Source of the DNA: Nosocomiicoccus ampullae
GTDB taxonomy: Bacteria; Bacillota; Bacilli; Staphylococcales; Salinicoccaceae
Direction: 5' to 3'
NCBI RefSeq assembly: GCF_001696685.1
Contig: NZ_MBFG01000003.1
Location: 32,508-96,507 of the forward strand
Length of the DNA stretch: 64,000 bases
The notes beneath the pieces were generated by a model, which ran no database searches, was not told where the DNA came from, and was given only the letters and a program-made list of their open reading frames with translations. Made by a program: the position numbers and the translations under genes. This document shows positions 57,018 through 64,000 of this stretch, piece after piece. Position 1 is the first letter of the stretch. Each line of letters opens with the position of its first letter.

Positions 57018-58850
57018 CTACTCCTCTTGCTTTTTAGCATTCTTTAGCGCACGGTCGCGTTCACTTTTGTTTAAAATCTTTTTACGTAAACGAATCGACT
57101 CTGGCGTCACTTCTACTAACTCATCGACGTTAATATATTCTAACGCTTCTTCTAGCGTCATAATTCTTGGACGTTTCATCGTTTCTGTTTGGTCCTTTGT
57201 TGCTGAACGCATATTTGTGTGTGCTTTTGTTTTCGTAATGTTTACACCTAAATCATTTTCACGTGAGTTCTCACCGACGATCATTCCCTCATACACTTCT
57301 GTACCAGGTTCAGTGAAGTTTGTTCCACGGTCTTCTAAGTTCATAATTGCAAATGCGCTCGCTGGACCTTTGTTAATAGAAACGAGTACACCGTTACGAC
57401 GTCCACCAATTTTACCTTGGATTACTGGACGATAATCTTCAAACGTATGGTTTAAAATACCATAACCGTGAGTCATCGTCATAAACTCTGTCGTATATCC
57501 TATTAAACCACGAGATGGTACTAAAAACACGAGTTTCGTTTGACCATCTTCAGTCGCCATATCTAACATTTCACCTTTACGTTGGCCGAGCGACTCAATG
57601 ACACTTCCTGCATGTTCACTTGGTACGTTAATTTGTACGCGCTCAAACGGTTCATGTTTTTTACCATCAATTTCACGAATAATAACTTCTGGTTTAGATA
57701 CTTGAAGCTCGTATCCTTCACGTCTCATATTTTCAATTAAGATGGATAAGTGTAACTCTCCACGTCCAGAAACGATAAACTGATCTGGCGTTGCTCCTTG
57801 GTCGACTCTTAACGATACGTCCGTTTCTAGTTGAATATCTAAGCGGTCTTTAATTTGACGTGCTGTTACAAATTTACCTTCACGCCCAGCAAATGGTGAG
57901 TTATTTACTGAAAACGTCATTTGTAACGTAGGTTCATCAATAGTTGGTGCAGGGAGTGCTTCTACTGTTTCACGGTCTGTGACTGTTTCACCGACGTTAA
58001 TATCTTCTAAACCACTTAATGCGATAATGTCTCCAGCTTTCGCATGTTCAATTTCAATACGTTTCAGACCTAAAAATCCAAACATTTTAGTGACTCTAAA
58101 TTGTTTTACTGTACCATCTAATTTAACGAGTGATACATTTTCTCCAACTGAAATTGACCCTCTAAATACACGACCGATACCGATACGTCCAACGTAATCG
58201 TTATAATCTAATAATGATACTTGGAATTGTAACGGTTCATCGCTATTATCTACAGGTGCAGGAACAGACTCTAAAATCGTATCGTATAGCACTTTCATAT
58301 TGTCGTCTTGAGTTTCTGGATCTAAGCTTGCAGTTCCGTTCATCGCTGAAGCGTATACGACTGGGAATTCAAGTTGGTCATCATCTGCTCCTAAATCGAT
58401 AAATAGTTCAAGTACTTCGTCGACAACCGCTTCAGGTCGTGCTTGTGGTTTATCGATTTTATTGACGACAACAAGCGGCGTCACACCGACGTCTAAAGCT
58501 TTTTTAAGTACAAAACGCGTCTGTGGCATCGTACCTTCAAATGCATCAACGACGAGTATTACTCCGTCGACCATTTTTAAAATACGTTCTACTTCTCCAC
58601 CGAAGTCAGCGTGTCCTGGTGTATCTAAAATATTAATTCTTACATCTTCATAATCGATCGCAGTGTTTTTAGATAAAATTGTAATACCGCGTTCTTTTTC
58701 AATATCACCACTGTCCATCGCACGGTCTTCAACGTGTTCGTTGTCTCTAAATAAACCAGATTGTTTTAATAATTGGTCGACTAACGTCGTTTTACCGTGG
58801 TCTACGTGGGCGATAATCGCTATATTTCTTAAATCTTTTCTTACTGTCAT
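57018..58850 (-). CDS. typA: Ribosome-associated GTPase TypA/BipA
   Basis: TypA assists 50S subunit assembly under stress. The 610-aa translational GTPase has the G1 motif [40 protein letters not shown], and the BipA-specific C-terminal domain ([20 protein letters not shown]). It is full length. Confidence 0.97.
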   Translation of the reverse strand: MTVRKDLRNIAIIAHVDHGKTTLVDQLLKQSGLFRDNEHVEDRAMDSGDIEKERGITILSKNTAIDYEDVRINILDTPGHADFGGEVERILKMVDGVILVVDAFEGTMPQTRFVLKKALDVGVTPLVVVNKIDKPQARPEAVVDEVLELFIDLGADDDQLEFPVVYASAMNGTASLDPETQDDNMKVLYDTILESVPAPVDNSDEPLQFQVSLLDYNDYVGRIGIGRVFRGSISVGENVSLVKLDGTVKQFRVTKMFGFLGLKRIEIEHAKAGDIIALSGLEDINVGETVTDRETVEALPAPTIDEPTLQMTFSVNNSPFAGREGKFVTARQIKDRLDIQLETDVSLRVDQGATPDQFIVSGRGELHLSILIENMRREGYELQVSKPEVIIREIDGKKHEPFERVQINVPSEHAGSVIESLGQRKGEMLDMATEDGQTKLVFLVPSRGLIGYTTEFMTMTHGYGILNHTFEDYRPVIQGKIGGRRNGVLVSINKGPASAFAIMNLEDRGTNFTEPGTEVYEGMIVGENSRENDLGVNITKTKAHTNMRSATKDQTETMKRPRIMTLEEALEYINVDELVEVTPESIRLRKKILNKSERDRALKNAKKQEE

Positions 58851-58953
58851 TCAAAAGTTCCCTTCGTATTTAGGTTATTTAACTGTACAATTATATCATA
58901 TCGTACTTATTCTATGATATAATTGAGAAAATTTATATGTGGAGTCGATATAC

Positions 58954-59142
58954 ATGGAGAAAAAATCGAAAGGGATTTTTTTCATACTTGCGGTACTCGC
59001 AATCGTTTTACTCGTTTTATTATCAGTCACACTCGCTGAAGAGATGTGGGGATTCGCAATACTGCTCGCAATTGGATTTGTTGCAATTTTTGGTATTGGT
59101 TTTACATTAAAGAAAAAATATCGCGAAAACGATTGGCTATAA
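58954..59142 (+). CDS. ylaF: YlaF family small membrane protein (DUF5325)
   Basis: A 62-aa protein with two transmembrane segments (GIFFILAVLAIVLLVLLSVT and FAILLAIGFVAIFGIGFTL) and a basic tail. Position divergent from typA matches ylaF of Bacillus. ATG 58954 lies nine bases after GGAG; the frame to 58939 begins with a GTG overlapping it. Confidence 0.85.
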   Translation: MEKKSKGIFFILAVLAIVLLVLLSVTLAEEMWGFAILLAIGFVAIFGIGFTLKKKYRENDWL

Positions 59143-59163
59143 TAAATATTCCCCCTCATATGA

Positions 59164-59187
59164 TGTGCTACCCAAAAGTTGGACTTT
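59164..59187. repeat. Likely terminal inverted repeat of an IS3/IS150-type element
   Basis: TGTGCTACCCAAAAGTTGGAC lies directly downstream of a transposase remnant and resembles IS150-group ends (TG..CTACCC..AAAGTTGGAC). The partner end is not in place. Confidence 0.5.
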
Positions 59188-59192
59188 TGGAA

Positions 59193-59369
59193 TTATGCAG
59201 ATTGTAAGGTATGTTTCCTGAATTCTTCAGGAGACATGCCTTTTAATTTTAGCTTAATTCTATCTTTATTATAGTATCTAATATATTCATGTACTGCGAT
59301 CTCTAATGCTTCATATGTCTTGAATACTTCTCCATTTACTTCAATATCTTCTCTTGATGGGTTTGTATC
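59193..59369 (-). pseudogene. IS3-family (IS150 group) transposase remnant, C-terminal 59 codons
   Basis: On the minus strand the frame reads EVNGEVFKTYEALEIAVHEY, then IRYYNKDRIKLKLKGMSPEE and FRKHTLQSA before a stop. The YYN..RI.LKLKG.SP motif is the usual end of IS150-type OrfB integrases. Upstream the frame is closed by stops (TAA at 59370-59372), so only the tail is left and it cannot work. It marks the edge of the accessory region. Confidence 0.85.
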
Positions 59370-59459
59370 TTATCAATAGTAAATTATGAAAAAAACGGTT
59401 TAAATCAATGTTCTTACTTTAAGTACATGTGTTTAACGTAAATGATAATTAGTTAAATA
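59370..59459. other. AT-rich gap between the IS remnant and the cad terminator
   Basis: No gene, repeat or promoter is recognisable here; it may be decayed mobile-element sequence. Confidence 0.4.
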
Positions 59460-59491
59460 TAAAAAGGTTATCCCAATCAATAGGATAACCT
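59460..59491 (-). terminator. Terminator of the cad operon
   Basis: Stem AGGTTATCC / GGATAACCT (59465-59473 and 59483-59491) followed by TTTTT on the minus strand, 35 bases after the cadD stop. Confidence 0.88.
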
Positions 59492-59526
59492 CTTTATACT
59501 TTACTTTATGGTTTGGATTCGCCACT

Positions 59527-60144
59527 TCAAAGAAGAAATGAAATCAGAGCATTGAATGTTCCATTTTCAAACAATATATAAATACCTAGCCCAATGAATA
59601 CAATTGGTACAATCCAACGTTCATATTTCTCAATTGTTTCCGATATAAAATCGAAGGAAGCTAGACGGTAACTGACATAGCACAAAACTCCAACCATAAT
59701 AAGAAAGACAATAGTGACAATAAAGATTTCAGACATATTTAAGGTCGTGAAGTACGGTATATAAATGGAAAAGTCATCCGCACTGGAAGCCAATACGATG
59801 AAAGTCATCGTCAAAAATAACTGATTAAATTTTCCAGAGGAGAATAAGGATAAAATGCTACTTTCATCTTCATCCTCTTCTCCTTTAATCCATATTTTCA
59901 CGCCTAGGTAAAGTGGTAAAAGCCCAAGTAGTCCGATAACCCATTGCTGAGGAATTAAATTTACAATCCCCTGTGCAACTAAAAGACTTGCTCCTATCAC
60001 AATTGCAGTCCCTATATATTGTCCTATCCAAATATGTTTTACCTGACCTTTTTTTACTTGCGAAAACAAAAGAATTAATATGACGAGATAATCAATTCCT
60101 GTTGCTACATATACCGCAGTAGCCGTCAGTATCGTCGCGACAAT
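59527..60144 (-). CDS. cadD: CadD-family cadmium resistance transporter, apparent AUU start
   Basis: CadD proteins are small LysE-like membrane transporters that give cadmium resistance. The protein has about five or six helices (for example VIGLLGLLPLYLGVKIW and IVPIVFIGLGIYILFENG) and the typical SADDFSIYIPYFTTL. The first in-frame ATG, GTG or TTG gives only 180 aa and loses helix 1. In-frame sequence continues upstream as VATILTATAVYVATGIDYLV; an ATT at 60144 lies eight bases after GGAG and gives 205 aa, the family length. I take ATT as the start. A one-base change or a missing base in the A run just upstream are alternatives. Confidence 0.85.
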   Translation of the reverse strand: MVATILTATAVYVATGIDYLVILILLFSQVKKGQVKHIWIGQYIGTAIVIGASLLVAQGIVNLIPQQWVIGLLGLLPLYLGVKIWIKGEEDEDESSILSLFSSGKFNQLFLTMTFIVLASSADDFSIYIPYFTTLNMSEIFIVTIVFLIMVGVLCYVSYRLASFDFISETIEKYERWIVPIVFIGLGIYILFENGTFNALISFLL

Positions 60145-60170
60145 TTTATCATCTCCAATATTTTAGGGAT

Positions 60171-60198
60171 AGGACTTTTCTTCAAAATGAAAAGTCCT
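60171..60198. other. Inverted repeat between cadA and cadD
   Basis: AGGACTTTTC and GAAAAGTCCT form a perfect 10-bp hairpin with an 8-base loop. There is no T run, so it is more likely an RNA processing or stability element than a terminator. Confidence 0.6.
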
Positions 60199-60223
60199 TC
60201 CGTAAATTGCACACATATAGTAC

Positions 60224-62638
60224 CTATTTATCCTTCACTCTCATCAGTCGCAAACTATTTAATGCTACCAAAATAGTGGCTCCCATATCGGAAAGAATCG
60301 CAATCCAAAGGGTTAGCCAGCCTGGAATAACCAATAGTAAGGCAATTATCTTAATTCCGATGGCAAACGTGATGTTCGCTTTGATGATATTTAGCGTTTT
60401 CCTGCTAAGTCTTACTGCAAATGGAAGCTTACTTAAATCATCTCCCATTAATGCAATATCAGCTGTCTCGATGGCAGTATCTGTTCCAGAACCGCCCATT
60501 GCAATGCCAACAGTGGATGCAGCAAGTGCAGGAGCATCATTGACGCCATCGCCAATCATAGCTACATTACCATGCTCGGCTTTCATTTTTTTAATATAGT
60601 CCAACTTATCCTGTGGCATCAATTCGGACTGAATATCAGAAACGCCTACATGAGCACCGATTGCTTCTGCGGTACCTTGATTATCACCTGTCAGCATAAT
60701 TGTTTGCTTGATTCCTAACTGATGAAGTTTTTGAATCACATTTTTACTTGTTTCGCGGACCTCATCTGCTACAGCAATCACGCCGAGGATTGTTTGGTCC
60801 GTTCCAATAATCATGGCCGTTTTCCCTTGGTTTTGTAAAACTTTCACTTTATTTTCAAACTCAAGGCTAAAATCGGAAACATTTAATTCTTTAAAAAGCC
60901 TTGGACTGCCAATATAATAGGTTGTTCCATCTATATTCCCTTGAATGCCCCGACCTGTAATAGAAGTGAAGTCTTCCACTCTAACATCGGAATAAGTAAT
61001 ATTATCTTGCTCTGCTTTCTTCATTGTTGCTGAAGCAAGTGGATGTTGTGATCGATATTCTAAAGCTGTAATAATGGAAAACAGCTCTTTTTCTTCCACT
61101 TGATCATTTAACACTTTAAAATCTGTTACCACTGGTACACCTTTTGTCAGTGTTCCTGTTTTATCAAATGCGATTGCCTTAATGGCTCCTAATTCCTCTA
61201 GATAGACACCGCCTTTAATCAACACACCTTTTTTAGCTGCATTTCCAATTGCCGAGACAATCGAGATTGGAGTAGAAATAACTAATGCACACGGACATCC
61301 AACTACAAGTATCGCTAATCCTTGATAAACCCAAGTATCCCAACTTCCACCAAAGAATAAAGGTGGAACGACTGCAACGAGCGCCGCAATAACCATAATG
61401 ATCGGAGTATAATATTTCGCAAATTTATCTACGAATGCTTGCGCTGGAGCGCGCTCCCCTTGTGCTTCCTCAACCAGATGAATAATCTTGGAGATGGTTG
61501 TATCCTCTACGTATTTGGTGATTTTTACTTCAAGTAGTCCCTCTTCGTTAAGCGTACCTGCAAATACTTCATCATCTACCGTTTTGGCAACAGGGACAGA
61601 TTCTCCTGTTATAGCAGCCTGGTTGACAGCCGACACCCCATTTATAATGATCCCATCCATGGCAATTTTCTCCCCTGGTTTGACGATCATAATATCACCC
61701 ACGGCGATATCGTCCACATGGATCATTATTTCCTGACCATTCCGCCTAACAAGTGCTTCTTTTGGAGCAATATCCATCAATGAACGAATGGACTGTCTTG
61801 CTCTATCCATAGAAAAACGTTCAAGTGCTTCACTGATTGCAAAGAGAATGACAACAATGGATGCCTCTGCCCATTCACCAATGATGGCAGCTCCAATAAC
61901 TGCAACGGTCATAAGGGTTTTCATGTCGAAATCAAAGCGTATCAAATTTTGAAAACCAACTTTAAATAGTGAATATCCGCCAATTACAATCGAACTTACA
62001 AATAACATGGAAGTTACAAGGTTATCTTCTCCATTTACAAAGTGAGAAAGGTAACCAAAAGCAATCATTAATGTGGCAAACAGCAATGTGCTGTGCTTTT
62101 TATAAAACGGTATTTTCTCTTCTTTAAGAGCCTTAGTGTCTTCTTTGACCGCTTGTATCGATGGATTCGCCAGTTTTTCAGGAATTACCTTAAGATTCTC
62201 GAAAGCACCTGCTTTTTCAAGCTCTTCAACCGATGCATTTCCATATACATCAATTTTGGAAGCTCCGAAATTGACTTTAGCATCATGCACCCCTGGTAGT
62301 TCTTTTACATTTTTTTCAAACTTCCCAGCACAGTTTGCGCAAGAAAATCCCTCCACACGGTAAACATTTTTATCTTCTGTTACCACTGGTTCGACCCGTC
62401 TTCTAGTCTTCTCTGGTGCCACTTTAAGATTCTCGAAAGCACCAGCCTTTTCCAAATCTTCAACAGTTGCACTGCCAAAGACATCAATTTTGGAAGCTCC
62501 GAAATTGACTTTAGCATCATGCACCCCTGGTAGTTCTTTTACATTTTTTTCAAACTTCCCAGCACAATTCGCACACGAGAAACCCTCCACACGGTAAACC
62601 TGTTTATCTTCTGTTAATGTTTTTGTTGAACTATCCAA
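60224..62638 (-). CDS. cadA: Cadmium-exporting P1B-type ATPase with two heavy-metal domains
   Basis: CadA pumps Cd2+, Zn2+ and Pb2+ out of the cell. The 804-aa protein has two nearly identical N-terminal metal-binding domains with [14 protein letters not shown] (about 20-75 and 95-155), eight membrane helices, the CPC motif ([14 protein letters not shown]), phosphorylation site [16 protein letters not shown] and [18 protein letters not shown] 62638 lies nine bases after GGGAGG; a frame three codons longer overlaps that site. The single-domain plasmid CadA is shorter (about 727 aa). It overlaps cadC by eight bases. Confidence 0.96.
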   Translation of the reverse strand: MDSSTKTLTEDKQVYRVEGFSCANCAGKFEKNVKELPGVHDAKVNFGASKIDVFGSATVEDLEKAGAFENLKVAPEKTRRRVEPVVTEDKNVYRVEGFSCANCAGKFEKNVKELPGVHDAKVNFGASKIDVYGNASVEELEKAGAFENLKVIPEKLANPSIQAVKEDTKALKEEKIPFYKKHSTLLFATLMIAFGYLSHFVNGEDNLVTSMLFVSSIVIGGYSLFKVGFQNLIRFDFDMKTLMTVAVIGAAIIGEWAEASIVVILFAISEALERFSMDRARQSIRSLMDIAPKEALVRRNGQEIMIHVDDIAVGDIMIVKPGEKIAMDGIIINGVSAVNQAAITGESVPVAKTVDDEVFAGTLNEEGLLEVKITKYVEDTTISKIIHLVEEAQGERAPAQAFVDKFAKYYTPIIMVIAALVAVVPPLFFGGSWDTWVYQGLAILVVGCPCALVISTPISIVSAIGNAAKKGVLIKGGVYLEELGAIKAIAFDKTGTLTKGVPVVTDFKVLNDQVEEKELFSIITALEYRSQHPLASATMKKAEQDNITYSDVRVEDFTSITGRGIQGNIDGTTYYIGSPRLFKELNVSDFSLEFENKVKVLQNQGKTAMIIGTDQTILGVIAVADEVRETSKNVIQKLHQLGIKQTIMLTGDNQGTAEAIGAHVGVSDIQSELMPQDKLDYIKKMKAEHGNVAMIGDGVNDAPALAASTVGIAMGGSGTDTAIETADIALMGDDLSKLPFAVRLSRKTLNIIKANITFAIGIKIIALLLVIPGWLTLWIAILSDMGATILVALNSLRLMRVKDK

Positions 62639-62996
62639 TACTAGCAACCTCCCTTTGATGCAAGAAAGCTTTTTCTACAAGCTGTTTAACATGCTCATCA
62701 TCTAGTGAATAATAGACTAATTTTCCTTCTTTACGGTATGTTGCTATACCTAAATTTTTCAACAATCTTAAATGATAGGATGCCGTAGCCGTTGAAGATT
62801 CAATGATATTCGCTACATCACAAACACATAACTCTCCCTCTAAAGATAAAACATAAGCAATTTTAACCCTTGTATCATCTGACAGAGTCTTAAAAACTTT
62901 CGCTACATCCATAGGATTCTGTTTAGCAAGCTCTTTTTTAGCCCTGTTTACCTTATCTTCGTGAATACAGGTAACTTCACACATATCTTTTGTCAT
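62631..62996 (-). CDS. cadC: ArsR-family metal-responsive repressor CadC
   Basis: CadC blocks the cad promoter until Cd, Pb or Zn binds. The 121-aa winged-helix protein has N-terminal cysteines (CEVTC), the alpha-3 metal site ELCVCDVA, the recognition helix region [17 protein letters not shown] and the wing [12 protein letters not shown]. This set of four cysteines is the cadmium-sensing arrangement. ATG follows AAGGAGG. Codon use and base composition here differ from the core genes to the left, in line with transfer. Confidence 0.95.
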   Translation of the reverse strand: MTKDMCEVTCIHEDKVNRAKKELAKQNPMDVAKVFKTLSDDTRVKIAYVLSLEGELCVCDVANIIESSTATASYHLRLLKNLGIATYRKEGKLVYYSLDDEHVKQLVEKAFLHQREVASIG

Positions 62997-63010
62997 AATT
63001 ATCCTCCTTA

Positions 63011-63066
63011 TTCAAATGACTATTTGTTTGATGATTATAATATATCATACCATAAACAAATAGTCA
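63011..63066 (-). promoter_or_regulatory. cad promoter and probable CadC operator
   Basis: A perfect 13-base inverted repeat, TGACTATTTGTTT (63017-63029) and AAACAAATAGTCA (63054-63066), flanks the promoter. On the minus strand TTGACT (-35) lies in the distal arm, with TATATT 17 bases downstream. CadC operators are AT-rich inverted repeats with a similar TCAAATAAATATTTGA core, so this is the likely binding site. Confidence 0.75.
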
Positions 63067-63097
63067 AAAGATTGTTTGAATGATATATAATTAATAT

Positions 63098-63133
63098 TAA
63101 AAAGGATTGATTTCTAATGTTAGAAACCAATCC
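63098..63133 (-). terminator. Terminator upstream of the cad operon
   Basis: A 14-base stem with one mismatch (63104-63117 and 63120-63133, loop TG) followed by TTTTTAAT on the minus strand. It separates cadC from the transposon-like remnant upstream. Confidence 0.85.
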
Positions 63134-63231
63134 CTTCGGAGATTTTAACCAAATTTTAAAGTATCTTAAACATAACTGCCCTGTTAGTTTAAGTACATTT
63201 CTTCACAATTCAATTATAGATTAACTTTTAA

Positions 63232-63396
63232 CTATTCATTATTGTACAATTCTCCATATAATTTCTGAATTTGGTTTTTTAATTTTTTATTTTCCTCCTC
63301 TAATTCCTTAACTCTTGTTTTTAAAGTCTTAACAAGAACCCCTTCAGATCGAGAGCTTTTCTCAGATTTTGATAAAATAATGTCTAACTTGTGCAT
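63232..63396 (-). pseudogene. Fragment resembling the C-terminus of Tn554-type TnpC (DUF6262)
   Basis: The 54-residue frame begins [20 protein letters not shown] and continues [20 protein letters not shown] with a leucine-zipper-like coiled coil, ending [11 protein letters not shown]. The ending resembles Tn554 TnpC/DUF6262 proteins, which are about 125 aa, so roughly the last 45 residues remain, fused to a short unrelated start. ATG 63396 has AAGGA upstream, so it may still be translated. Cad genes next to such a remnant recall pseudo-Tn554 of staphylococcal cassettes; this link is inference. Confidence 0.6.
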
Positions 63397-63414
63397 TTGA
63401 ATTCCTTCTTTCAA

Positions 63415-63824
63415 ATTTTTCTACTACACTCACCGTAGTGAAAAAGTAAGTATTTTGTTTTATGACAAGTTTTTAACATATCTGGAACGGGATGCATGGA
63501 CTAGTTATCCTTATGAGTATACGAATTAGGATCAACTGCATGTTTATCCTTGCATCTATCAGTGAGAGATGCGGTAGTGTCACGATCAATAACAAATACC
63601 ACTGGCGAAATAGAGTGTGAGAACACGAACGCTTTGCCTTTTTTATTGTCGGAATATGATTATACAAAATGTTGTTTTACTGACATTGGTGTCAGATGAA
63701 GGCAAATAATAAAAAGGGCTCTTCTAGGAGTACTTACATTCATATATTTATTATAGTAAGAAATATAAAAGCGAATTTCTGGAAAATATTTCTATGCTTA
63801 AGGTAAAACTACTCAATCTAAAAT
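63415..63824. other. Gene-poor stretch with a degraded coding-like segment
   Basis: No intact gene is seen. On the minus strand a frame from about 63660 to a stop at 63501-63503 reads GKAFVFSHSISPVVFVIDRD and CKDKHAVDPNSYTHKDN, which looks protein-like but has no start and is bounded upstream by a stop. I do not recognise it. Confidence 0.4.
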
Positions 63825-64000
63825 TTATAATTCCAATTGGTATTTAAAGTTTCTCTTATTTATCGTCAAATAGTCTTTAGACTTAAAAATAATGTAACTA
63901 GCTATACCAGTGAAATCCCTTCTAAAATTCCTACTTTCAGAACTAAATGACGTAGTCTTATCTTGAATGATTTCTAATATTTCTTCATAGGTGGTTTCTA
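63825..64000 (-). CDS. Unrecognised protein, C-terminal 58 residues (cut by window edge)
   Basis: On the minus strand an open frame enters at the right edge and stops at 63825-63827. It reads ETTYEEILEIIQDKTTSFSS, ESRNFRRDFTGIASYIIF and KSKDYLTINKRNFKYQLEL. Composition is that of a normal protein, without membrane segments. I cannot assign a family from this piece; its position suggests part of the accessory region. Confidence 0.5.
   Translation of the reverse strand, partial: ETTYEEILEIIQDKTTSFSSESRNFRRDFTGIASYIIFKSKDYLTINKRNFKYQLEL

Noticed and set aside
58896-59159. 87-codon minus-strand frame opposite ylaF
   Set aside because: It is antisense to a recognised small membrane gene and has no ribosome-binding site.
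59527-60069. cadD as a 180-aa protein starting at TTG 60069
   Set aside because: This would remove the first transmembrane helix, and in-frame family-like sequence continues 25 codons upstream to a well-placed ATT.
63473-63667. 64-codon minus-strand frame
   Set aside because: A different frame of the same segment reads more like protein; this one is rich in Ile, Leu and Cys without a motif.

Overview
This window is a stretch of chromosome from a low-GC Firmicute of the order Bacillales. It most likely belongs to a Staphylococcaceae-type genus other than Staphylococcus itself. Gene order follows the Staphylococcus/Bacillus backbone closely: priA-fmt-rsmB-prpC-prkC-rsgA-rpe-thiN, the pyr operon, the dcw division cluster, the ylb genes and the cta genes. 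Bacillithiol synthesis (bshC), PrkC with PASTA domains, SepF and a T-box on ileS all fit. A caa3-type cytochrome c oxidase operon argues against Staphylococcus proper. The cytochrome P450 at 2731-3999 matches, from memory, the fatty-acid decarboxylase OleT of Jeotgalicoccus in length (422 aa) and at every key residue, so a Jeotgalicoccus-like organism is the best guess. No rRNA, tRNA or CRISPR array was seen.

Layout. Positions 1-13432 (minus strand) carry a DUF554 membrane protein (cut by the window edge), thiN, rpe, rsgA, the stand-alone P450 gene, prkC, prpC, rsmB, fmt, priA, coaBC, rpoZ and gmk. rqcH (13560-15260) points the other way. It is followed by an unusual array of 14 alternating inverted GC-rich arms (15339-15616). 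Positions 15718-21396 (minus) are the pyr operon pyrR-B-C-K-D-F-E, preceded by a PyrR attenuator; pyrK and pyrD stand where carA and carB stand in Staphylococcus. Next come rluD, lspA and ileS with its T-box. Positions 25985-39228 hold ylmH, ylmG, sepF, ylmE, pgeF, ftsZ, ftsA, divIB, murD, mraY, pbp1, ftsL, rsmH and mraZ, headed by three 10-bp MraZ-box repeats. bshC, rpmF, yceD, tmcAL, coaD, rsmD, ylbG, a GDPD-family phosphodiesterase, ylbF and a YugN-like gene follow. Positions 46665-54429 form the respiratory block: a CtaM/DUF420 protein, ctaG, ctaF, E, D, C, B and the divergent ctaA. ftsW, ylaN, YlaL-like, YlaH-like, typA and ylaF close the core region.

From about 59160 to the right edge the sequence is accessory: an IS3/IS150-type transposase remnant, a cadmium-resistance operon (cadC-cadA-cadD) with its own operator and terminator, a fragment resembling Tn554 TnpC, and degraded sequence with one unrecognised partial gene.

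Several genes work together. PyrR senses UMP and controls the de novo pyrimidine operon. MraZ through FtsZ/SepF build the divisome and septal wall. RqcH and YlmH both act in rescue of stalled large ribosomal subunits. CtaA and CtaB make heme A for the CtaCDEF oxidase, helped by CtaG and a CtaM-like factor. CadC represses the cadmium efflux pumps until metal is present. Apparent departures from the familiar gene order are the absence, at their usual places, of def, rlmN, carAB, pyrP, divIVA and pycA.
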